The translations under genes were made by a program, and so were the position numbers. Positions 45,001-53,838 of a stretch of 64,000 nucleotides of DNA are shown one piece after another; position 1 is the stretch's first letter; every line of letters starts with the position of its first letter. Under the pieces are notes generated by a model. It was not told the DNA's origin and ran no database searches. It saw only the letters and a list, made by a program, of their open reading frames with translations. Origin of the DNA: Macrothele yani (lineage: Eukaryota; Arthropoda; Arachnida; Araneae; Macrothelidae); NCBI GenBank assembly GCA_039090855.1, contig CM077034.1, forward strand, positions 14,863,219-14,927,218, in the 5' to 3' direction.

Positions 45001-45540
45001 GTAAAATGTTGTTAGTAAGGTGGAGACAAATATTCTGAGGTGGTTTGGCCATGTTGAAAGAATGAGTGGTGAGATGCTTACTAAGAGAATTTATTCAGCC
45101 CAAGTGGCAGGAAAGAAAGGTAAAAGGTGTTAGTAAGGAGGAGACAAATATTCGGAGGTGGTTTGGCCATGTTGAAAGAATGAGTGGTGAGATGCTTACT
45201 AAGAGAATTTATTCAGTCCAAGTGGCAGGAAAGGTAGGTAGAGGAAGGCCAAGGGAATCGTGAGATGACCACATTCTGGAGTGGTCATGACCAAACCACC
45301 TCAGAATATTGGAGTGCCTGCATGAGAAAAAGATTATAAGCAGGAAGTACAACATTTCTAGTATGAGATGTGTTGTGGATGTTAGTGAAGCCTGAGTTGT
45401 GTGTCAAGATTTTTGTAAATGTACACGTGTGATATTATACATCAAGAGTAAGTAGAATCTAGTTTCATCGGTTTTGCACTTCAGCCTGGCAGAGATGAAT
45501 CTCACAGAAGAGCTTAGTGATAAGTATTTATGTATCCATT
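36086..45540 (+). mobile_element. LINE family B, C-terminal fragment with giant internal expansion
   Basis: Flanks of the array are successive parts of one LINE: 36086-36451 matches 58200-58545 of the copy at 58075, and 45230-45530 matches 58660-58910. Between them a single 119-base coding segment has multiplied. The protein frame of the left flank is already broken (stops and indels after VVYLGRLCDRENKL), so the copy was dead or dying when expansion happened. This is the only LINE copy here that is interrupted by its own sequence. Confidence 0.92.
36452..45228. repeat. 119-bp satellite derived from LINE reverse-transcriptase C-terminus, about 74 units
   Basis: The unit carries GGTGGAGACAAATATTCTGA, GGTGGTTTGGCCATGTTGAA, AGAATGAGTGGTGAGATGCT, TTCAGCCCAAGTGGCAGGAA and GTAAAATGTTGTTAGTAAGG. 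Translated in one frame it reads KVETNILRWFGHVERMSGEM then IYSAQVAGKKGK, the conserved LRWFGHVxRM block that ends many LINE polymerases. Because 119 is not a multiple of three, each unit shifts frame. Units of 120 (an extra A in AGTAAAGG) let two or more units read together. A variant unit with AGGCATGAAAGAAAGATAAA recurs at intervals (for example 40705, 41067, 42135, 42369, 43917, 44514), pointing to block duplications. Confidence 0.97.
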
Positions 45541-45689
45541 TCATTTTTTAAATTACTGAAAATAATATAAAAGTTTATGAAATTATAGGAAAATCTCTTT
45601 TAAAAATATTTCGATGGTTCAGATAGTAATCCAAATGTGTTTATGATGTTATTTGTTGAAGCTCTTACATTGATGGCTAAGAGATTAAA
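45541..45689. other. AT-rich spacer
   Basis: Nothing recognised. Confidence 0.5.
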
Positions 45690-46096
45690 AATAACTAGAC
45701 GAAAATCTATATAAATTACAATCTTTACAAAATAGGATGGTCAGAATTTTAAATAATTTTAGGGGAATTAACTTGAATATGGGGGTACGGATAAATTCTT
45801 ATGGCTTTTTAGATATTGAGAAATTATGGCAATTTAGATTATTAGGATTCATGTATAAAAGAATAAAAAAGAATAGGTATCAACATTTAATTCAACTTAG
45901 CACTGTAGGTCATGACTACCAAACAAGAGATAGAAATGCATTTTTGTTACCAATGCCTAACACTTTAACCCAAAAAAGATTTATTGATTACCAGGGATTG
46001 ATGTTATGGAATAACCTACCATGTCAATTAACACATATTGATAATTATAATTATTTTCAAAAGCAACTAAAAAAATATTTGCTAACAAATTAAAAT
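45690..46096 (+). mobile_element. LINE family C, reverse-transcriptase C-terminal tail
   Basis: The plus frame reads LQNRMVRILNNF, then KLWQFRLLGFMYKRIKKN, HDYQTRDRNAFLLP and GLMLWNNLPCQL, ending KQLKKYL and a TAA at 46091-46093. The order QxRMVRI, YxTR, LWNxLP, Fxxxlk is the usual end of Jockey/CR1/I-type LINE ORF2 proteins. There is no RT core upstream, so it is a 5'-truncated copy. The clade is not resolvable from the tail. Confidence 0.7.
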
Positions 46097-46535
46097 ATAA
46101 ATTTCTATGGTAAAGTTTATTAATCAGACCACATATGAGTAAATTTTATATGTGTAGGATGATTGACTTGACTACATACTTTAGGGGAATTGGGATTCAC
46201 TCAGGCTATACATATATAGCCTTTTACTCGATTTCCAGTTCTGTGGTTACCCTGTACATAAGTATTCACATTATACATGTTGTTTTACTTAATACTATAT
46301 TATTATATCTGCACTTTTAAGGTATTAACCTCCTGCAAAGTGCGCATAGTTTACGTGCAATTCATAAATGAAAAACTATTGGACAGTACCAATCACTCAC
46401 TCTAAAGATCATGGTAACCTCCATTGACAACACACTTCCAACACATCAATCATCGTAATGTTTCTGGGCTTCCAAGGTTTACAGACATCTTGCTTACAAT
46501 TCTTACTTCCGGGTGTGAAATATCATATATATATA
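46097..46535. other. Spacer, nothing recognised
   Basis: AT-rich, with no ORF of note. It ends in an AT/T run that is the target site of the next RTE copy. Confidence 0.5.
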
Positions 46536-46615
46536 TTTTTTTTTTTTTTCCATAAGAGCTTTGGTTACTTTTCTGTTAACTTCAGAAATATCCACTTCTT
46601 CCGATGTTAGGCCTT

Positions 46616-47597
46616 CTAAGCAGAGAATCTGTTCTTCAGTTCCAACTTGAAAGTATTATGGTGTTTTTTAAGGTTGGTTATGTCAATACATTTTGTTTGT
46701 CTTATGAGCTTGCCACGTTCCAGTTTAGTGTTGAGGTGCATCTTACATCTCACCAATCTATGGTCACTACCTGTGTTGAACTTGTTTAGCACACTGCAGT
46801 CTTCGATGACGAATTTTTTGTTACACATAATAAAAATCAATTTCACTTGTCGTCCCAATTGGATGTCTCCATGTCCATTTCCTGTGTGGCTTTTTCTTGA
46901 AAAAGGAATTCAAGATGAAAAATCCTTCTGCCTCTGCAAACTCAACGAGAGTATTTCCACGCTGGTTTCTGTTGCCGTGACCGAATTTACCTACTGAAGT
47001 TTCATTCTGTTGCCGGTGCCCTATTTTTGCATTGAAATCTCCCATAATTATCTTCAAGTGCTGCTTACCTTTATTATTTAGATGACGAATTTCCTCATAA
47101 AATTCTTCAATTTCTTCTTCAGGATGACTTGTGGTGGGTGCATAAGTTTGAATAATCTGAGCCTGGTATCTTCTCGATAGTTGGATAACGAGTCGTGCAG
47201 CTCTGTCAGAGGAACTTTCAACTTCTACCACTTTATCCTTCAGTTTCTTGTTTATTATAAATCCAACACCACTAGTTCTGCCAGTATCTGTCCCACGATA
47301 ATAGAAGAGATGTCCACTTTTCAGTTCAATGAGATCTTCTCCTTTTCTCCTTACCTCACTCAGCCCGACGATGTCCCACTTGATCCTTTGTAGTTCCTCT
47401 TCCAATTCAAGAAGCCTTGAATCAGAAGATAGGGAGCGTCCGTTGTAGGTAGCCAAGGTCAGCATCAGATGGCAGCCTAGTCCGGTCCTCCGGGGATTCT
47501 TAGCACCCTCTGCCTTCATGTCGCACTGGCCGCTGCCTTGGCCAGGTACATTCCAGCTGCCGGAGACTGAGGGCCAAGATTTAAGTTGTGGAATCAT
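46616..47597 (-). pseudogene. RTE endonuclease part, inverted segment
   Basis: The minus frame from 47597 reads the leader and endonuclease with MGDFNAKIG, the standard motif. One extra A near 46838 shifts the frame just before the IDFIMCNKKF block. Reading resumes in another frame with SDHRLVRCKM and ends within the linker at the inversion break. Divergence from the intact copy is low. Confidence 0.9.
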
Positions 47598-47754
47598 TTT
47601 GGAGGGGTTTGGCCATAACTCACCACGCTGGCCAAGCGGGTTGGTGAGTGTGGGATAGCATTTCCTCTGATCCCGATGGTATAGTTATACCGCTATTTGC
47701 GGTCGTCAGAGCCCCTTTAGTGGGAACAGGATGCACCACGAGAAGGCGGGGTTG

Positions 47755-49630
47755 GCATGTAAACAAATTATCAGGAAAAACCAAAATGTTGATGCAAAAA
47801 AGAAGAGAGATGAGGACAACTAAAGAAGATGTGACTTCCAAAGTGGAATATATAGAGCTATGCAAGACAACACGAAAAAGTATCACTGAAGACGTAAGGA
47901 AATTCAACTGTGAACTAGTGAGGAAAGCAATTGAAAACAACCAAAGCCTAAAGATAGCAAAGGGACATCTCAGTAAGGGAAGAAAACAGATTATGGCTCT
48001 GAGAAAAGAAGATGGTTCTGTAACAAGAAATAGAGGCGAAATTTTGACAAGAGTGAAAGATTTCTACTCCAAATTATATGAAAGGGATGATACATGCACT
48101 CCAGACATCATGAAAGATACCAGTACCAGAGTTCCTCCAGTCCTTCCAGCAGAAGTTGCACATGCAATCAAGAACATGAAGCCGGGGAAAGCTCCAGGAG
48201 AAGATGGAATTACTGTAGACATCATACAAGAAGCAAGTGGAGAAATCGAAACAGTACTCGCCCAAATTTTCACTCGATGCCTTAATGAAGGGAAGATTCC
48301 TGAGGATTGGAACAACGCTACAATGATCCTGCTACATAAAAAAGGTGACATTGAGGATCTCAGGAACTACAGACCTATCAGCCTCCTATCAGTGGTTTAT
48401 AAAATCTTCACTTAAGTTCTTTCACACCGCTTGAAGGTAACACTGGACATGGCTCAACCGAGAGAACAAGCTGGATTCAGGAGTGGCTACAGCACAATAG
48501 ATCATATCCACGTACTGAGAGAACTAATTGAAAGAGCGAGGGAATATGAACTTCCATTGTGCATGGCTTTTATCGATTATGAAAAAGCCTTTGATTCGGT
48601 GAAACCATCAGCAGTTACCACGGCTCTGAAATCCTGCGGTATTGAAGATGCATACATTAGTATTATTTATAACATCTATGAAAATGCAAGTGCAAAGATT
48701 CGGCTGTTTGAAAATACAACACACATAAAAATTGGAAAGGGAGTGAGACAAGGTGACACCATATCTCCGAAGCTCTTTAATGCCACATTGGAAAATGTCT
48801 TTCAATCACTGAACTGGGAAAACAAAGGGATAAAGATTAATGGAGATTATCTAACCCACCTTCGTTTTGCTGATGACGTAGTCATTTTTGCAACTACCCC
48901 ATCAGAGCTGCAGAGTATGATCCAGGAACTTGCTGACAAGAGTAAAGAAGTGGGATTAAAAATGAACTTTCAGAAGACAAAAGTGATGTTCAATGCTTTT
49001 ACAAGAAATGAAGATTTATCGATTGATGGAGAAAAACTGGAGATAACAGATACGTATGTTTATCTTGGACAGCAGATATCAAGTGAGGGTCACATTGATG
49101 AAGAAATTAATCGGCGTACAAAACTTGCCTGGAGAGCTTTTGGAAGAAACAGCATAATTTTCAAGAGCAATATGCCGTTATGTCTTAAAAGAAAAGTGTT
49201 TGATCAATGCATCCTTCCAGTGCTTACGTATGGTGCAGAGACGTGGACCTTAACTAAAAGAGACATACAAAGGCTGCAGACAACTCAAAGAAGCATGGAG
49301 AGGTGCATGCTTGGTATAACCAGGAGAGATAAGAAGAGGAACTCGTGGATCCGGAAAATGACGAGAGTGGAAGACATCATGATCAGAGTTAAATCCCTGA
49401 AATGGCAATGGGCTGGACATGCTGCCAGAAGGACAGACCATAGATGGATAGCCGAAATTTTAGATTGGATTCCAAGGGACAGGAAAAGACCCAGAAAAAG
49501 ACCACATGGGAGATGGGTGGATGAAATTCGTAAATATGCGGGAGTGACATGGAGGAGACTGGCACAAGACAGACCGTTGTGGAGGAAACTTGGGGAGACC
49601 TTCGTCCAGCAGTGGATTGATAATGGTTGA
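47755..49630 (+). pseudogene. RTE reverse-transcriptase part, forward segment
   Basis: The frame enters at HVNKLSGKTKMLMQKRREM and carries the fingers (RNYRPISLLSVVYKIFT). A single-base change makes TAA at 48413-48415, where the intact copy has AAA. It then continues in the same frame through AFIDYEKAFDSV, GVRQGDTISPKLFNATLE, HLRFADDVVIF and the C-terminal AGHAARR region to TGA at 49628-49630. Without the stop the segment would be open. The 3' end has the (GAT)n tail. Confidence 0.92.
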
Positions 49631-49650
49631 CAATGATGATGATGATGATG

Positions 49651-49948
49651 ATATTTTTTTTAGCCTTATGAGATGTTACTATAAAGCTTGTCAATTCCAT
49701 AAAAAATCACACATACTACTCATTCATACAATTCAATTAAAAACTATGTACATAATTTACATAACCTTACATTCTTAGGTGGTTAAACCTTTGTCAACTG
49801 TAAATACCAAACTGCTCCTTCTGTTTCACAACCCCTGCCTCTCCCAAATAATACTATATGTTATAAAATTAATTTTGAAATGTAGCATAGTCAAATGCAA
49901 CCCCATAATGAAATAAATGAAATGAAACCCGTCGGAATCGGCGAGTAG

Positions 49949-49979
<31 letters not shown>

Positions 49980-50067
49980 ATAAACTCATGAAACAACAAA
50001 AGTAAACTTTATTTGATTTACAAATTCATTCAACCACTTCAGTAAATACAATAGTCCAGGTTCCTGA
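49651..50067. other. Spacer with poly(T)
   Basis: A long T run lies at about 49949-49974. No ORF is recognised. Confidence 0.5.
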
Positions 50068-50270
50068 TTTTTTTTTTTTTTTTTTACTGTAGGTTTAAGG
50101 ACCACCGTGAGCAACTCACTGGGCTATAAGCAGTCGCCCGTCCCTAATTTAGGGTCACTGGTTACAGGGAAGGAAGAGAGCCCGTGGCGTAAGACAAACA
50201 CAGCATCCGTGCCTCGCCGGGATTTTAACCCGGACCCTTCACGAACAAATGATCATAAGCCACATACATG
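50068..50270 (-). mobile_element. SINE family 2, copy 5 (minus)
   Basis: On the minus strand: a diverged tRNA-like B box (CCGGGTTAAAATCCCGG), GATGCTGTGTTTGTCTTACG, AACCAGTGACCCTAAATTAG, GCTTATAGCCCAGTGAGTTG and a poly(A) tail (T run 50069-50086). The A-box half of the head is decayed. Confidence 0.85.
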
Positions 50271-51689
50271 AGATTCTTCCGCGAATTCGCGGAAGTCCGC
50301 TTTTTTCGGCATCATTTTGGTCATTCTCGAGGTCATTGCAAAAATGAAGAGAAATTTTTTTAGGAGGGGGGGGGTCGTTCTATAGAAAAATTAAAAAAAA
50401 AAGCGGAATTCCGAGATTCCGCTTTGTTGTGTAGTAAAAGAACTAAGCGCTTTCTAGCTGAAAGCATTGTTTTTGGAGCAGACGCGGGGGCAAGAAGAAA
50501 TGTTGGAGGGTGGAGTCAGGAGCTCAATTCGTTTACTGCTGTCAACAATGGATGGGATGTCTGTCACTTGAGCATCGCAGCGCAAAGGGTGGAAGCTCCG
50601 CCTACTTCGTGCGTTAGGGAAACTCTCGCAGCTCTTTCCGTGTCTTGCGGGAAATCGCCACTCTGCATTCTATCAGGGCCAAACTATCCGCTTGATTCTA
50701 TCCGTGACGACATCGCCAGAAACTCTCTCTTGTAATTAGCAAATGTACCCGAATGCGTTCCCGCTTTTCTGAGATCGTTCGAGAATCGAAGCTCTCGTGA
50801 ATCCTCTTCCTACGGAGGATGCCAAAAAATACGGAAACTCAGTAATTATTACGGATTTCCCCGGGATTACGGGTGACTAACAAAAAAATTATGGATATTC
50901 AGATTTTCGCTGTTATTAAGAAAGTTTTACTGTTTTTGTAAATAATCGATGTAAAAGCCTCTGAACAAAGTTCGTAACACAGCCTTTTGTCTTTTTTTTT
51001 TTTCTTCTCAGGTAGTGGAATTTGTTTTGCTTGTTTCAAAGTGTGAACAAAAAAAAAAAAATGCCCGTCGTGCTTCTTTCGCCGTGGCCCGGGATTACGT
51101 CGACCTGAAGCATCTAAATAAAGTTCGTGACGCAGCTTTCTTTTCTTAAATTCGTTCTACCCCCCCGAAAAAGATGGAATTTGTTTTGCTTGTTTGAAAG
51201 CTACTATGTGGAAAGGAAGCATGGCGCAGCGCCGGGATTATGTAGGCCTGGCGGACTTCTTTTGCAGTGATCCGGAATTACGTTGGTTCGGACGTGCTTT
51301 CGCTGTTGCCCGGAATTGCGTCTGCCCGATGCCTCTGAACCATGTTCGTGACGAACCTTTTTGTTTTTTTTCTAAGGAGGAGGAATGTGTTCTGCTTGTT
51401 TGAAAACTTAGTGGAAAGAAAGCACGGCGCCCGGCTAAGATAACGTCGGCCCGAAGCCGCTGAACAAAGTTCGTGACGCAACTCTGTTTCTTTCCTTTCT
51501 TTTTTTCTAAGGAAGAATGTGTTTTGCATGTTTGAAAGCTAAGCGGGGGGGGGGGGGCACGGCTTCGGGCCAGTATTACGTCGGGCCAAAGCCTCCAAAA
51601 AGTTCGGGACGCAGCTTTCCGTTTTTTTGTTGTTGTTTTTTTTCATTCTTTCTTTCTAAGAAGGAATTTGTTTTGCTTGTTTGAAAGCT
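50271..51689. repeat. Degenerate ~120-150-bp tandem repeat, TE-like
   Basis: Words AAGTTCGTGACGCAGCTTTC, GGAATTTGTTTTGCTTGTTT and GAAAGCTAAGTGGAAAG recur at about 50965-51060, 51118-51230, 51345-51420, 51465-51545 and 51600-51690 with large indels. Short hairpins such as GCGAATTCGC occur at 50281-50290. ORFs here are short and not convincing. Confidence 0.6.
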
Positions 51690-51887
51690 AAGTGGAAAGA
51701 ATGTGTCATGAGAGGCTCAAAAACAGGGTTAAAAACAAGAATTCGACAGAGAAAATCTCCCCACTTGCTTGACATTGATGGAGATTCATGTCACCATATT
51801 CACAATGCAAGCAAAAAATTTTGCAAGCCATTTTATAAGGTTACATTAAGAAATACTTTATTGACTTCTTCAATGACTAAAAACTAA
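51690..51887 (+). pseudogene. Transposon-derived protein fragment
   Basis: The plus frame, about 65 codons, reads VMRGSKTGLKTRIRQRKSPH, LLDIDGDSCHHIHNASKKFC and KPFYKVTLRN, ending at TAA 51885-51887. The segment HLLDIDGDSCHHxHNAxKxF is familiar to me from multi-copy arthropod mobile-element proteins, possibly hAT-related, but I cannot name the family firmly. It may belong to the same element type as 59310-59640. Confidence 0.45.
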
Positions 51888-52240
51888 TCTGTGGATATAT
51901 GTTTCTAATTCTTGCAAGTTTCTAATTGCTTGACTAAATTCACAAACTTTTCTAGACAAATACTTTTCACCTCAGAATTTAGCTAGTAAAGATTCACATG
52001 TAAGTTTTAAATCTGATTTTTTAAAATATTTCATTTTATTTTGTTTTTAAATCCCTACTTTTCTATTGTGAATATAATAATGTGCTTCACTTTAATATTT
52101 ACTTACATAATTTACAGAAAATAATTCCATATGGCTAGCATACTCTTAAATATTGTATATATGCTGTATCTGAATTTGCTCACCGCGCGTTCGCGTGTCC
52201 CAATTTTCCACCCAGTTAAAAAGTTCAGCTTTTTTTGTCA
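51888..52240. other. AT-rich spacer
   Basis: Nothing recognised. Confidence 0.5.
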
Positions 52241-52303
52241 TCGGCCGGTCTCGTGTATGAAGCCAGCGCTTAGACCACTGCACCACTGGGGCAGCCAGGT
52301 TCA
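52241..52303 (-). mobile_element. SINE family 2 head fragment (minus)
   Basis: On the minus strand GCCCCAGTGGTGCAGTGGTC and TAAGCGCTGGCTTC match the 5' tRNA-like head. The body does not follow, so the copy is truncated or was interrupted. Confidence 0.6.
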
Positions 52304-52500
52304 TGATGAGCATCATGACTGCACCCATTTTCAGTCGTAAAATGTGAGGCAGAAGTCCACTCATGTTGATCTTGTGCCAAAATTCAACTGGATAGTGCAC
52401 TCTTTCACTCTCATCTTCAGTCACAACTATGCTTGTAAATGTTGTTGGAATGAGATTTGTGTTGCGAATACTCTTCATTCTCTCTTGTCTGAGACATATA

Positions 52501-53703
52501 CACTATCTACCAACAAGTAATTGGACACCCCTGCAATCGACGATATCTGCGGTCCTGATACGCGCCACGGCCCCCGCCGTTAAACATCGTGTGGGAAGCA
52601 ACAACGCAACCAGGCGCATGCGAGATGCCACGCAGTTCGGAGCTCTCTGATTTCGAGAAAGGTGTAATCGTCGGGTATCACAGAAATGGCCGATGACATA
52701 TCCAGCGAGTTGAAGTACCCAAAATCGACAGGGGCCTACGTGATTCGCAAGTGGAAGATGAGAGGTGACTGTCGGAATGTGCCCCGACCCGGCAGACCCA
52801 CAAAACTGGGAGTTAGAGACCGACTGGTGCTGGCCAGAGAAATTCGGAAGAACCGCACCAAATCGATGGGCCACATCCGCGAGGAGTTTCAACAGGCATC
52901 CGGGAGTATTCTTCCGATGAATACCATCCGTAAGGAAGCCCATCTGCTCGGTTATCATGGACCCACAAGCCTTTGATCACCAAGTCCAATAGCGCTGCTC
53001 GGCTAACGTGGTGCAAAGAACGTCGACACTGGACCGTTGAACAGTGGAAACAGGTTCTCTGGAGCGACGAATCAAGGTTCACCTTCTACCATTCGGATGG
53101 TAGGGTCCGGGTTTGGTGTCTGCCTGGAGAACGCCTCCTGTCGGAATGTATTGTGCCAACTGTGAAGTTCGGCGGCGGTGGAATTATGCAATGGGGGTGT
53201 TTCTCCTGGTATGGCACAGGACCCTTGGTCGCAATTCCTGGTAGACTCAACGCCGAGACCTACTGCACCATTTTGGATGACCATGCGCTTCCTATGTTGT
53301 GGCAGTTTTACGGGGTGGACCCATGTTACTTTCAGGATGACAATGCCACCTGTCATGTTGCGAGGTCCACCATGGCTTGGTATGATGACAATGCGATTAA
53401 TCGAATGGAATATCCTGCACATAGCCTGGACCTTAACCCTATCGAGCACCTCTGGGACCAGTTGGAGAGTCGACTTAAGGGGTGCCCGCACTGTCAGAAA
53501 TCGGTGAAGGAACTGACCTGTCTTCTCCAAGCCGAGTGGAAGAAAATACCACTAGCCGTCGTACAAAAGCCTGTTTGAGAGTATGCCCCGGAGGTTTGCA
53601 GCTGTGATCGCAGCTCGTGGAGGCTCCACCAACTATTGAAGGTAAATAAACTTTGTTTTCCTTTGCCTATCACAGGTGTCCAATTACTTGTTGGTAGATA
53701 GTG
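52501..53703 (+). mobile_element. Tc1-like transposon D
   Basis: Inverted ends CACTATCTACCAACAAGTAA, continuing TTGGACACC, with the reverse complement ending at 53703. TA at 52499-52500 and 53704-53705. Length 1203 bases. Confidence 0.95.
52625..53639 (+). pseudogene. Tc1-like transposase D (few frameshifts)
   Basis: The ATG at 52625 gives PRSSELSDFEKGVIVGYHRN and a stop after about 22 codons through a frame change. Reading resumes with AYVIRKWKMRGDCRNVPRPG (HTH and GRP linker) and NTIRKEAHLLGYHG, shifts at about 52970, and then runs open for 200 codons. This last part holds LWSDESRF (D codon 53066-53068), CYFQDDNATCHVA (D codon 53339-53341) and LDLNPIEHLWD (E codon 53444-53446), spaced exactly 34 residues (DD34E). 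A last shift near 53570 is needed to reach the conserved C-terminus and TGA 53637-53639. The catalytic triad is intact. Confidence 0.92.
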
Positions 53704-53705
53704 TA

Positions 53706-53838
53706 GTTGTGACCCATTAATCGCTCACGCCTTCCAGTAAGGCTCTTACGTTTCCTTTTTTTTTTCTTTCAGTGGGAGAGACATTCTGTTAAGGGTAAGT
53801 ATGCAATAAAGTCTTTACTTACTTTAGGACTGATCATA
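53706..53838. other. Spacer between Tc1 D and the 81-bp satellite
   Basis: A T-rich tract with CAG at 53773 precedes a donor-like GTAAGTA 20-odd bases later. This is probably coincidence. Confidence 0.4.

Larger units (their letters stand above)
46547..49650 (+). mobile_element. RTE-clade LINE, 5'-inverted (twin-primed) copy
   Basis: Bases 46550-47754 are the element's 5' part in minus orientation (5' UTR and endonuclease). Bases 47755-49650 are the 3' part in plus orientation (linker, RT and (GAT)n tail). Relative to the intact copy, the two parts end at 28235 and 28197, so about 37 bases are lost at the inversion break. The junction falls at GGTTGGCATGT with short shared bases. Flanking sequence repeats ATATTTTTTTT on both sides, a likely target duplication. 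This is the classical outcome of twin priming known from L1. Confidence 0.95.

Noticed and set aside
36452..45228. CRISPR-like or other repeat-spacer array
   Set aside because: Units are contiguous, with no unique spacers, and the sequence is clearly eukaryotic LINE-derived.
36746..45263. Many ~69-codon plus ORFs with LRWFGHVERM
   Set aside because: These are frames through the 119-bp satellite. The motif comes from the parent LINE and the units shift frame every copy.
53770..53800. Micro-exon between TTTCTTTCAG and GTAAGTA
   Set aside because: It would be only about 20 bases in TE flank, and TANC exons 2 and 3 already join in phase with the expected residues.
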